Shown one piece after another: positions 22,839-29,767 of a stretch of 29,767 nucleotides of DNA. The notes beneath the pieces were generated by a model that was not told where the DNA came from, searched no databases, and worked only from the letters and a program-made list of their open reading frames with translations. Each line of letters begins with the position of its first letter. Position 1 is the stretch's first letter. The position numbers were made by a program, and so were the translations under genes. This stretch comes from CAYQAJ01 sp964415245 (GTDB taxonomy: Bacteria > Planctomycetota > Planctomycetia > Pirellulales > Pirellulaceae): the NCBI GenBank assembly GCA_964415245.1, contig CAYQAJ010000031.1, positions 1 through 29,767 of the forward strand, given 5' to 3'.

Positions 22839-24602
22839 ATGCGAAAAGGCATCGCCGTATCGCCGGGCATCGCGATCGGGACGGCGTATTGCATCCACGA
22901 GATTTTCGTCAATCCTGACACGAAACGTCTGGCCGACAGCCAGGTTACGGCAGAACTCGCGCGCTACGAATCGGCTCGCGACCGGACGTCCGCCGACCTG
23001 CGCGCCCTGCAGCGCAAGGTCGCCACTCAGGTCGGCCAGCGCGAGGCGAGCATCTTCGCCGTCCACGAGTCGATTCTCCGCGACGCCGCTTTCACCAACA
23101 AAATTCGCGGCTGGATCGTCGACGATCGCATGACGTCGCAGGCCGCCCTGCACCGCCTGCTCAACGAGTACACCTCCCTGTTCGCACGCACCCGCGACGA
23201 ATACCTCAAGGAACGCCTCAACGACGTGCGCGACGTGGTCGTGCGTCTCAGCGCGCACTTGAGCGAGGTGCTGCAAAGCGACAGCCACGTGCTCGAGGGA
23301 CCCCTGATCGTCGTGGCCGACGAGCTGCTCCCCTCGCAGGTTGTGGCCTTGGGCAATGCCGACGTACACGCCATCGTCACTCAGGGGGGGAGCCAAACCA
23401 GCCACGCCGCCATTATCGCCCGCAGCCGAGGCGTGCCCGCTGTCTCCGGCATCCGCGGCATCCTTCGGCAGGTGAAGACAGGCGATCGGCTCGTCGTCGA
23501 CGGTCGCGAGGGCGGCGTGCTGATTAACCCCGACGCCGAGACGATCCGCGCCTACCGTAAGCTCGAGCGCGAGTTCTTCGATCTCAAGGACCATCTGGCC
23601 GAGAATCGCGACCAGGAACCCGTCACCGCCGACGGCGCCCGCATCGAACTGCTGGCCAACATCAACAACGTGGCCGACGCCAGGGCCGCGACCGCCATGG
23701 GAGCGTCGGGCGTTGGCCTGTTCCGCACCGAGTACCTGTTTCTCACACATCCCGACGTGCCTGACGAAGACGAGCAGCTCGATGTCTACCGGCAGATCAT
23801 CGCTGCCAGCCCCAATCACGCCGTCACCATTCGCACGCTCGACATTGGCGGCGACAAGACGGTTCCCTACCTGGGCCACACGCACCAGGAGGCCAACCCC
23901 TTCATGGGCTGGCGCAGCATCCGCCTGTCGTTCGAGCACCCGGAATTCTTCAACATACAGCTTCGCGCCGTGCTCCGCTCGGCGGCCATAGCGGCGGAAA
24001 TGGGAGGGAGCGTCCGGCTGATGTTCCCCATGGTGACAACCCTGGAGGAAATGCGCCGCGTGCGGGGAATGGTCCGCAAGGCGAGCTCGCAATTGCGTCG
24101 CGAACGCAAACCGCAGGCCGAGGTGCCGATCGGCATGATGCTCGAGGTGCCGGCCGCAGCGGTGTCGATCGAGTCGTTGCTCGATGCCGTCGACTTCGTG
24201 TCGATCGGTTCGAACGACCTGGTGCAGTACCTCATGGCCGCCGATCGCGACAACCCCAAGGTGAGCCACCTCTATCAGCCGTTAGCGCCGCCGGTGCTGC
24301 GCGTGCTCAGCGACGTGATCAAAACGTGCGTGAAGGCAAAGAAGCCGGTCACGCTGTGCGGCGAAATGGCGGGTCAGCCCCGCGCCTTTCTCGCGCTGTT
24401 GGGCATGGGCCTGAACAGTTTCAGCATGAGCCCCGCTTTCATCCCCTCGATGAAGGATCTGGCGATGCACATCACGTCGGGCGCGGCAAAGCAGATCCTA
24501 CGCCGGGCCCTGCACCTGCGCACGACGGCGGCCGTGAAGCGATTCCTGGCCGAGCAGATCAACGAGATTGCGCCAAACTTGGCGCTGTTGGATTCCGCGT
24601 GA
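22839..24602 (+). CDS. ptsI: Phosphoenolpyruvate-protein phosphotransferase (PTS enzyme I)
   Basis: A 587-residue enzyme I, passing phosphate from phosphoenolpyruvate to HPr. From ATG 22839 the phospho-histidine in GGSQTSHAAIIARS falls at residue 189, the same number as in E. coli enzyme I, which supports this start; TTG 22830 is possible. Other marks: GVGLFRTEYLFL, RTLDIGGDK, NPFMGWRSIRLS, GMMLEVPAA, DFVSIGSNDLVQYLMAADRD and the active-site Cys507 in PVTLCGEMAG. The N-terminal HPr-binding helices (residues 30-140) are present, so it is full length. No ribosome site is obvious. HPr and sugar permeases are not in the window, so the role could be regulatory or sugar uptake. It converges on trxA with a 15-base gap. 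Confidence 0.94.
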   Translation: MRKGIAVSPGIAIGTAYCIHEIFVNPDTKRLADSQVTAELARYESARDRTSADLRALQRKVATQVGQREASIFAVHESILRDAAFTNKIRGWIVDDRMTSQAALHRLLNEYTSLFARTRDEYLKERLNDVRDVVVRLSAHLSEVLQSDSHVLEGPLIVVADELLPSQVVALGNADVHAIVTQGGSQTSHAAIIARSRGVPAVSGIRGILRQVKTGDRLVVDGREGGVLINPDAETIRAYRKLEREFFDLKDHLAENRDQEPVTADGARIELLANINNVADARAATAMGASGVGLFRTEYLFLTHPDVPDEDEQLDVYRQIIAASPNHAVTIRTLDIGGDKTVPYLGHTHQEANPFMGWRSIRLSFEHPEFFNIQLRAVLRSAAIAAEMGGSVRLMFPMVTTLEEMRRVRGMVRKASSQLRRERKPQAEVPIGMMLEVPAAAVSIESLLDAVDFVSIGSNDLVQYLMAADRDNPKVSHLYQPLAPPVLRVLSDVIKTCVKAKKPVTLCGEMAGQPRAFLALLGMGLNSFSMSPAFIPSMKDLAMHITSGAAKQILRRALHLRTTAAVKRFLAEQINEIAPNLALLDSA

Positions 24603-24617
24603 ACGACCGTTGACGGA

Positions 24618-24944
24618 TTAACCGGCCGCTTCGTCCAGGGCCGTTTGCAAGCGGCTCTTGGGCTGCACCCCCTGCATCCGCTGTATCGGTTTGCCCCCTT
24701 TGAAGAGAATGAGCGTGGGAATCGCCTGCACGTCGTACTTGATGGCCGAATCGCGATTCTCGTCCACGTCCAGCTTGCCGATCTTCACCGTGCCGTCGTA
24801 TTCGCCCGCCAATTCTTCGATCATCGGCGCGATCTGTCGGCACGGGCCGCACCACGTGGCCCAGAAGTCGACCAGCACGGGCTGGGGGGACTCCAGCACC
24901 TCGTTGTCAAAGTTCGCGTCGGTAAATACTTTGGCTTGACCCAT
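24618..24944 (-). CDS. trxA: Thioredoxin
   Basis: A 108-residue classical thioredoxin, a cytoplasmic disulfide reductant kept reduced by thioredoxin reductase. The redox centre is DFWATWCGPCRQIAPMIEEL (WCGPC), the cis-proline is in AIPTLILFKGG, and the length is normal. ATG 24944 has AGGAG upstream in CCAGGAGTTCACC; a longer frame to 25022 runs into a repeat. The same 15-base leader (CCAGGAGTTCACCAT) is found before the gene at 28803-29279. It is convergent with ptsI with almost no space, so the two mRNAs may overlap at their 3' ends. Confidence 0.96.
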   Translation of the reverse strand: MGQAKVFTDANFDNEVLESPQPVLVDFWATWCGPCRQIAPMIEELAGEYDGTVKIGKLDVDENRDSAIKYDVQAIPTLILFKGGKPIQRMQGVQPKSRLQTALDEAAG

Positions 24945-25311
24945 TATGGTGAACTCCTGGTTGCGGCGATCTTTGGGGGAATGGGGATTAGGCGTTGGGG
25001 ATTGGCGTTTCGGATTGGGCATCGTCGAACAATAGCCCCAGCCGGGAGGCCGGGCCTGGAGGCCGGGGATTCGTCAACGACTCGCGCCGTCCGACTTCCG
25101 CTTTCGGCTCTCCGCTTGCCGCGAATTGTATCGCCCTCCAAAGGGGAGTGTCAAACGCGGCCGAATCGGCCCGGAATCCATCGTGCGCTTGATTGCCGCA
25201 CGTTGCCGGACACTCTACCGTAACGCTTGGTGGGCACACCTCGCGACTGCGTGATGCGAGTCAACTCATATCGCGCGTCTTTCGAGCCGCCCGGTGTCCG
25301 GAGCCGATGCC
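24945..25311. other. Intergenic region with hairpin repeat
   Basis: These 367 bases lie upstream of trxA (minus) and the oxidoreductase gene (plus). They hold a G/T-rich dispersed repeat (about 24970-25020) and a GC-rich imperfect palindrome at 25036-25068 (CCCCAGCCGG ... GGCCGGGG). No gene was seen; both promoters should be here. Confidence 0.5.
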
Positions 25312-26322
25312 GTGAATAGCTCGACTTTCCGTTGTTATCTCGTCGACCGCGATGCCCAGGGAAAGGTCGATGCCTCCCTTTCGCGCCGCCCGCTCGACAA
25401 GTTGCCTCCCGGCGACGTGCTGATTCGCGTCGCCTGGTCGTCGCTCAACTATAAGGACGCAATGGCTGCAACCGGCCACTCGGGCGTCGTCCGCCGCTTT
25501 CCCCATGTGCCGGGCATCGACGCGGCGGGCGTCGTGGTCGAAAGCGGGTCCTCGCCGCTCCAGCCCGGTCAGGCCGTGCTCGTTACCGGCTACGAGCTCG
25601 GCGCCGGCCGATGGGGCGGTTGGGCCGAGTACGTCCGCGTGCCGTGGGAGTGGGTTGTGCCGCTGCCCGAGGGACTATCGCTGCGGGAGTCGATGATCCT
25701 GGGGACGGCGGGATTCACCGCGGCCTTGTCCGTCGAGGCACTGCTGCGTAATGTCGTGACGCCCCCCAGCGGCGAGATAGTCGTCACCGGCGCCAGCGGC
25801 GGAGTGGGCAGTATCAGCGTCATGCTGTTGGCGCAGCTAGGCTTTCGCGTGGCGGCCGTCACGGGCAAGCCGCACATAAGCGAATCGCTCACGAAATGGG
25901 GGGCGGTGCGCATCCTCGGCCGCGAAGAGGTCGTCGACACCGGCAACAAGCCGCTCCTCTCGGCTCAGTGGGCCGGCGCCATCGACAGCGTTGGCGGAGC
26001 CACTCTGGCCACTCTGGTTCGCCAGATGCAAAACGGCGGATGCATCGCCGCGTGTGGATTGGTCGGCGGAACCGAGCTGCCCTTGACCGTGTACCCATTC
26101 CTGCTCCGCGGCGTTTCGCTCTTGGGTATCGACTCCGCACTCTGCCCAGCCGCCCGGCGGCTGGAAGTGTGGAACAAGCTCGCCGGCCCGTGGAAACCCG
26201 CCGCACTCGACGAACTGGCCGTCGAAGTGCCGCTTGAAGAAGTGGAACAACACGTTACACGGATGCTCGCGGGCAACTCCGAACGCCGCGTCGTCGTGCG
26301 CGTTACCAACCAGAGCGGCTAG
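25312..26322 (+). CDS. Zinc-less quinone reductase/acrylyl-CoA reductase-like (YhdH/AcuI family)
   Basis: A 336-residue medium-chain dehydrogenase/reductase. Family marks: a GroES-like N-domain with SSLNYKDAMAATG and VPGIDAAGVVVESG, TGYELGAGRWGGWAEYVRVP, LGTAGFTAALSVEAL, then the NADPH-binding GASGGVGSISVMLLAQLG and AIDSVGGATLATLV. The structural zinc cysteines are missing, as in YhdH/AcuI, which reduce acrylyl-CoA or similar enoyl thioesters with NADPH. GTG 25312 is preferred since GGAG lies 8 bases before it; GTG 25294 adds six residues. It stands alone between trxA and archease; a role as enoyl reductase for the nearby fab cassette is possible but unsupported. Confidence 0.88.
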   Translation: MNSSTFRCYLVDRDAQGKVDASLSRRPLDKLPPGDVLIRVAWSSLNYKDAMAATGHSGVVRRFPHVPGIDAAGVVVESGSSPLQPGQAVLVTGYELGAGRWGGWAEYVRVPWEWVVPLPEGLSLRESMILGTAGFTAALSVEALLRNVVTPPSGEIVVTGASGGVGSISVMLLAQLGFRVAAVTGKPHISESLTKWGAVRILGREEVVDTGNKPLLSAQWAGAIDSVGGATLATLVRQMQNGGCIAACGLVGGTELPLTVYPFLLRGVSLLGIDSALCPAARRLEVWNKLAGPWKPAALDELAVEVPLEEVEQHVTRMLAGNSERRVVVRVTNQSG

Positions 26323-26632
26323 GCCATCGCCGCCGGTCAGGGTTTTTGGAATTTCAGTAGTTCCCAATACGTTGCTTTTCAGGAGGTTTCTTGAGTTTCT
26401 CGATGGAACGCTAGCATTCTGCAATCAGCTAGCAGTCGTGCGCAGGTCCGGGTTCTGAAGGCTGAATGCTGATCGCTCCGGCGACGAATGTTGCGATGCC
26501 CCTTTCGCGACGCCCGAAAAACCCCGGAGAATTGCTCAGTTTGGAACTACTGAATTTGAGATTTGGCGATTGTTTGTGATTTGTCATTGGGGATTGGGAG
26601 CTTGCCGCCGCACCGGTCGGAACCGTCAGACG
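26323..26632. other. Intergenic region before archease
   Basis: These 310 bases hold the T/G-rich dispersed repeat (about 26560-26605, TTTGTGATTTGTCATTGGGG) just before archease and little else. No open frame is convincing and no promoter was identified. Confidence 0.45.
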
Positions 26633-27043
26633 ATGTATGAGACATTCGACCACACCGCAGACGTCGGTTTACGCATTCGCTCTGAGAGCCTCGACGGCCT
26701 GTTCGCCGATGCCGCTCGGGGACTGTTTTCGGTGCTGGTGGCGAACCTGGAGGCCGTGCAGCCTCTCGACGAAGTGAGTATCGACCTAGGGCGCGACGAA
26801 TACGACATGCTCTTGTTCGACTGGCTGGCCGAGCTGCTCTACACTTTCGACGTTCGCAAGCTGCTCCTGTCGCAGTTCGACGTGCATGTCGGCGACGATG
26901 GACTCCGTGCAACCGCACGAGGCGAGCCGCTCGATCCGGCGCGGCACCTCATGGCCCACGAGATCAAGGCGATCACGTATCATGAGCTGAAAGTCGAACA
27001 CACGGACGACGGCTGGCTGGCCGAAGTAATCGTCGACATTTAG
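26633..27043 (+). CDS. Archease, RtcB cofactor
   Basis: A 136-residue protein of the archease family (Pfam PF01951), which helps the RNA ligase RtcB to turn over by speeding its guanylylation. The start is ATG 26633, giving MYETFDHTADVGLRI, the family's characteristic opening with the metal-binding Asp. Further marks are LFADAARGLFSVL, DMLLFDWLAELLYTFD and the late ITYHELKVE; the chain ends EVIVDI with the terminal Asp that is also a metal ligand in the family. The following gene on the same strand is rtcB, 192 bases on, separated by a repeat; the pairing strongly supports both calls. Confidence 0.93.
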   Translation: MYETFDHTADVGLRIRSESLDGLFADAARGLFSVLVANLEAVQPLDEVSIDLGRDEYDMLLFDWLAELLYTFDVRKLLLSQFDVHVGDDGLRATARGEPLDPARHLMAHEIKAITYHELKVEHTDDGWLAEVIVDI

Positions 27044-27217
27044 AGATGGTCCGATAACCGTCGGGGACTGGCTCATTTTGCGGAGCGGCAGTCCGTTGTC
27101 AGTTGTCCGTTGTCAGTTGTCGACGTGGGCGATATCCCGCCGTCCGTAACTGAAAACTGAACACTGAAAACTCGCGGTGTGCCTGTCCCCATTTCCGGAC
27201 GGTTCTTGGATAGGCTC
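27044..27217. repeat. MITE-like element, copy 2, inverted and interrupted
   Basis: The left end (CCGTCGGGGACTGGCTCATT near 27057-27083) and right end (GTGCCTGTCCCC and GGACGGTTCTTGGATAGG, 27179-27214) match the reverse complement of the element at 19103-19243. The middle (about 27087-27176) is different: it holds GTTGTCAGTTGTCCGTTGTC and CTGAAAACTGAACACTGAAA, words also found at 29309-29528. It therefore looks like one repeat inserted in another. Confidence 0.75.
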
Positions 27218-27235
27218 GAATCAAGGACTCAACCA

Positions 27236-28699
27236 ATGCCCAAAGGCTCATTCACCGGACCGCTGGAGCGCGTCAGCGACTTCTGTTGGCGGATTCCAAG
27301 ATCGTACAAGCCGGGCATGCGCGTCGACGGGTTGATCTTCGCCGACGACGTGCTCATCGACCAGATTCGCCACGACATGGCTCCCGAACAGGTGGCCAAC
27401 GTCGCCTTCCTGCCGGGCATCCAGCACGCCAGCCTGGCCATGCCCGACATTCACTGGGGGTACGGCTTCTGCATCGGCGGCGTGGCGGCCACCGACCCGG
27501 AAGAAGGGGGCGTCATCTCGCCCGGCGGCGTCGGCTACGACATCAACTGCGGCGTCCGCCTGATGCGCTCGAACCTCTTCTACCAGGATGTCAAGCCGCA
27601 GCTCACACCGCTGGTCGACGAGCTGTTTCGCAGCGTGCCGGCCGGAGTGGGCCGCGGCGGCAAGTACCGCTTCGACAAGAAGGAGCTCCGCCGCATGATG
27701 CGCGAGGGAGTTCCCTTTCTCCGCCGCCGCGACCTGGCCACCGATTCCGACATCGAGCACACCGAAGCCGGCGGATGCATCGCGGGCGCCGAGCCCGAAA
27801 ACGTCAGCGATCGCGCCCTGGAGCGCGGATACGACCAGTGCGGCACGCTCGGCGCCGGCAACCATTTTCTCGAAGTGCAGGTCGTCGACGCCGTGTTCGA
27901 TGAAACCGCCGCCCGCGCGATGGGCCTCGAAAAGGACATGGTCTGCGTCATGATCCACAGCGGGTCGCGCGGTCTGGGCTACCAGGTGTGCGACGACGCC
28001 CTTAAGCAACTCCGCAAGGCACCGCAAAAGTATGGCATCGATCTGCCCGACCGCCAGTTGGTTTGCGCGCCGATCGAAAGCCCCGAGGGACAGCAATACC
28101 TGGGGGCGATGTGCGCCGCCGCCAACTACGCCTGGTGCAATCGCCAATTGCTCATGTGGCAGGCCCGCGAGGCGTGGCAAACCGTTTTCGGCCGGCCGTG
28201 GCAAGAGCTAGGCATGGGCCTCGTGTACGACGTGGCCCACAACATCGCCAAGTTCGAGGAGCACACCACCGGCGGCAAGAAGCGCCGCGTGTGGGTCCAC
28301 CGCAAAGGGGCGACGCGCGCCTTTCCCCCGCACCACCCGGAAGTGCCCGCCGTTTACCAGGCAATCGGCCAGCCGGTGATGATCCCCGGCGACATGGGCC
28401 GCGCAAGCTGGGTGCTCGTAGGCCGCGAAGGGAGCATGAACGAATCGTTCGGCACGTGCTGCCACGGCGCCGGCCGCGCGATGAGCCGCACCGCCGCCGT
28501 CCGACAAGCCCAGGGCCGCCGCATCGACCAAGAGCTGGCCGCCCGCGGGGTGGTGGCCCGAGCCCGAAGCTGGCGCGGCCTGGCCGAGGAACAACCGGCC
28601 GCCTACAAGAACGTCGACGAAGTAGTCGAAGTAGTCCACCGCGCCGGCCTGGCCGCCAAGGTCGCCCGCATGCGCCCGATCGGCGTGGTGAAGGGGTGA
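27236..28699 (+). CDS. rtcB: RNA-splicing ligase RtcB
   Basis: A 487-residue GTP- and Mn-dependent RNA ligase that joins 2',3'-cyclic phosphate or 3'-phosphate to 5'-OH RNA ends. Metal ligands and active-site residues are in place: Cys105 in GGVGYDINCGVRL, GTLGAGNHFLEVQ, MIHSGSRGLGYQ, DVAHNIAKFEEH, and the guanylylated His410 in GTCCHGAGRAMSR after GDMGRASWVLVGREGSMNES. Length is normal for the family. ATG 27236 is chosen since AAGGA lies 9 bases upstream; the frame to 27179 runs into the repeat. With archease it makes a complete ligation module; whether it repairs damaged RNA or rRNA/tRNA is unknown. No RtcA or RtcR was seen. Confidence 0.97.
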   Translation: MPKGSFTGPLERVSDFCWRIPRSYKPGMRVDGLIFADDVLIDQIRHDMAPEQVANVAFLPGIQHASLAMPDIHWGYGFCIGGVAATDPEEGGVISPGGVGYDINCGVRLMRSNLFYQDVKPQLTPLVDELFRSVPAGVGRGGKYRFDKKELRRMMREGVPFLRRRDLATDSDIEHTEAGGCIAGAEPENVSDRALERGYDQCGTLGAGNHFLEVQVVDAVFDETAARAMGLEKDMVCVMIHSGSRGLGYQVCDDALKQLRKAPQKYGIDLPDRQLVCAPIESPEGQQYLGAMCAAANYAWCNRQLLMWQAREAWQTVFGRPWQELGMGLVYDVAHNIAKFEEHTTGGKKRRVWVHRKGATRAFPPHHPEVPAVYQAIGQPVMIPGDMGRASWVLVGREGSMNESFGTCCHGAGRAMSRTAAVRQAQGRRIDQELAARGVVARARSWRGLAEEQPAAYKNVDEVVEVVHRAGLAAKVARMRPIGVVKG

Positions 28700-28731
28700 G
28701 CGACGCCAGCCCCGCCAAGCGCCCCCACAAG

Positions 28732-28753
28732 CCCACGGATTACCATCCGTGGG
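28732..28753. terminator. Hairpin between convergent rtcB and the exported protein gene
   Basis: CCCACGGAT (28732-28740) pairs perfectly with ATCCGTGGG (28745-28753) around TACC. It lies between convergent genes and is symmetrical, so it could stop transcription from both sides, but no T-run follows; it may instead be one of the region's REP-type hairpins. Confidence 0.45.
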
Positions 28754-28802
28754 TGCCGGCGCGTAGCCGCATCGCGACCAAGCGACGCGCCGCGCGCCCA
28801 AC

Positions 28803-29279
28803 TCAATCTTCCACGCCGACGACTTTCGCCATCCCTTCGCGCACGCGGACGAGCACAAGAAAGCCGTCCTCGGTCTGGCCGTCGTGCTCGACCTTGAACT
28901 GCACGACGCGATCGCCGTCGGCCATTACGCCCTTGAGTAGTTCACGCTTCGGCTCGCTGAACTTCTCCCGCACGTTTTCAAAGGCGTGGATCTTGGTGAT
29001 CTCGAACTTAATGCTGCCCAAATCGTCCTCCTTCTCGAAAAGCTCTCGCACCAGCTTTTCGACGCCGTCGCGCTCCGCGATGACCTGGTGGCCGTCCTCG
29101 TAAAACGGCACGTCGGCGACCTTCATCACCCCTTCGACGCTCTCGGACTTCAGGGCGTTCATGAATTCGGTAGCAGCCTCCCGAACCTTCTTGTCGGCCT
29201 CGTCGTCGGCGCGGACCGTGGGAATGAAAAGCGCGAGCACGGCGGCGGCTACGGCCAGGGAAGCGAGGGACTTGAGCAT
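28803..29279 (-). CDS. Small exported protein, unknown function
   Basis: A 158-residue protein with a clear Sec signal peptide (MLKSLASLAVAAAVLALF and on, cleavage after VRA near residue 24). The mature part begins DDEADKKVREAATEFMNALK and alternates acidic/basic helices with strands (VMKVADVPFYEDG, SIKFEITKIHAF, RVVQFKVEHDGQ, GFLVLVRVREGMAKVVGVED). A helix followed by a curved sheet suggests an NTF2/SnoaL-like small-ligand fold, which is a guess from pattern only. ATG 29279 has AGGAG in the leader CCAGGAGTTCACC, identical to the one before trxA. It lies after rtcB in convergent orientation. Confidence 0.75.
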   Translation of the reverse strand: MLKSLASLAVAAAVLALFIPTVRADDEADKKVREAATEFMNALKSESVEGVMKVADVPFYEDGHQVIAERDGVEKLVRELFEKEDDLGSIKFEITKIHAFENVREKFSEPKRELLKGVMADGDRVVQFKVEHDGQTEDGFLVLVRVREGMAKVVGVED

Positions 29280-29308
29280 GGTGAACTCCTGGGGATTGGG
29301 GACGGTGA

Positions 29309-29528
29309 GTTTTCAGTTTTCAGTTTTCAGCCGGAGGAAGTCCGTTGTCCGTGGTCAGTTGTCAGTTGCACCGGACGGGAATCCGCAACTCACGCGTCCG
29401 TGTGATTCGGCACGCCCTCTCGCGGAGCGAGAGGCGACGATCCCCGGCAAGCCACAACGGACAACGGACGACGGACAATCAGCAACCAACCTCCTCCGGC
29501 TGAAAACTGAACACTGAAAACTGAAAAC
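29309..29528. repeat. Composite inverted repeat of TTTTCAG and TTGTC words
   Basis: The left arm (29309-29337, GTTTTCAGTTTTCAG ... GCCGGAGG) is the near reverse complement of the right arm (29493-29528, CCTCCGGCTGAAAACTGAAC and on). Inside lies a second inverted pair, TCCGTTGTCCGTGGTCAGTT (29341) against ACAACGGACAACGGACGACG (29454), and at 29417-29433 a small hairpin CTCTCGC-GGA-GCGAGAG. The element fills the gap between two minus-strand genes. Confidence 0.7.
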
Positions 29529-29536
29529 CTTCTCTG

Positions 29537-29767
29537 CTACTTCTGTTCGCGCTTCTGTAGCACATCGTCGATGAACTCAAACATCACCTTCGTTGGCTTG
29601 TCGTCGGGCAGGCCCAGGTCGGCGTTGAGTTTGACGTGTTCCGTGCCTTCGCAGGGAAACGCCTTCGCCGGCACGCCGGCCTTTTGCAGCGCCTTCACCA
29701 GCCGCTCGGACTGCGCCTTCGTCTCCGGATGGTCGGCCACGTGCAGAATCAGAACCGGGGGAATGTG
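29537..29767 (-). CDS. C-terminal end of an alpha/beta-hydrolase
   Basis: The final 76 codons of a gene whose start is beyond the window. The frame reads HIPPVLILHVADHPETKAQS, then ERLVKALQKAGVPAKAFPCE, GTEHVKLNADLGLPDDKP, and ends TKVMFEFIDDVLQKREQK. The PPVLILHVADHPETKAQS segment with its acidic residue and the GTEHVKLN histidine fit the Asp and His parts of a catalytic triad in esterase/dienelactone-hydrolase-type proteins. The nucleophile and any signal peptide are not visible, so substrate and location cannot be given. It lies beyond the inverted repeat at 29309 and is probably a separate unit from the gene at 28803. Confidence 0.7.
   Translation of the reverse strand, partial: HIPPVLILHVADHPETKAQSERLVKALQKAGVPAKAFPCEGTEHVKLNADLGLPDDKPTKVMFEFIDDVLQKREQK

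Noticed and set aside
22680..24269. 529-residue open frame antisense to ptsI
   Set aside because: Histidine- and alanine-rich shadow of a high-GC gene; the plus strand shows every enzyme I motif.
19312..26322. Idea that the YhdH-type reductase (25312) belongs to the fab cassette as in rhizobial very-long-chain clusters
   Set aside because: It is on the opposite strand, about 3 kb away with ptsI and trxA between; position alone does not support a link.
1..29767. tRNA, rRNA, riboswitch, CRISPR or prophage genes
   Set aside because: No cloverleaf, conserved rRNA segment, regularly spaced repeat-spacer series or phage/transposase motif was noticed by eye; a covariance-model scan would be needed to exclude small RNAs.

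Overview
The window looks like a Planctomycetes chromosome fragment, probably from the Pirellulales or a relative. The evidence is the high GC content, the DUF1549/DUF1553 and DUF1501 secreted proteins that are hallmarks of this phylum, an ECF sigma factor translationally coupled to a membrane-anchored DUF1549/DUF1553 protein, and intergenic repeat families that resemble those of planctomycete genomes. Both ends cut a gene. No rRNA, tRNA, CRISPR array, transposase or phage gene was seen.

Layout. 1-2475: the 5' part of a hypoxanthine phosphoribosyltransferase-like gene (minus), a repeat-rich gap, then an alpha/beta-hydrolase and a class II glutamine amidotransferase (plus). 2625-7424 (minus): an envelope operon kdsD, kdsC and a 1019-residue LptC/OstA-like protein, in the same order as kdsD-kdsC-lptC in Proteobacteria. 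7662-10217 (minus): a TM2-domain protein, class II fructose-bisphosphate aldolase and an unrecognised lipoprotein. 10468-16636 (minus): two DUF1549/DUF1553 proteins, a Tat-exported DUF1501 protein and an ECF sigma factor, with a strong intrinsic terminator separating the DUF1501 gene from the sigma-factor unit. 17488-19034: a divergent metallophosphoesterase (minus) and a tiny lipoprotein (plus). 19312-22173 (minus): a four-gene type II fatty-acid cassette made of a dehydratase, a long AcpXL-like acyl carrier protein, a dehydratase homologue without the catalytic His, and a ketosynthase. 22839-24944: PTS enzyme I (plus) convergent with thioredoxin (minus). 25312-28699 (plus): a YhdH-type oxidoreductase, archease and the RNA ligase RtcB. 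28803-29767 (minus): a small exported protein and the C-terminal end of another alpha/beta-hydrolase.

How the genes may work together. The kds/lpt-like operon implies KDO-containing lipopolysaccharide and its transport across the envelope. The fatty-acid cassette has an ACP that resembles the one rhizobia use to make the very-long-chain acyl group of lipid A, so it could supply a special acyl chain to the same outer membrane; this link is inference. The DUF1549/DUF1501 proteins are exported, and one is fused to an N-terminal cytoplasmic segment and a membrane helix encoded directly after the sigma factor, which suggests an envelope-sensing circuit. Archease and RtcB form a two-gene RNA repair/ligation module. 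The rest is ordinary metabolism.

The strongest candidates for something little described are the giant single-chain LptC/OstA protein, the fatty-acid cassette with its His-less dehydratase partner, and the sigma factor/membrane DUF1549-DUF1553 pair. All function calls rest on reading motifs by eye, without database searches.
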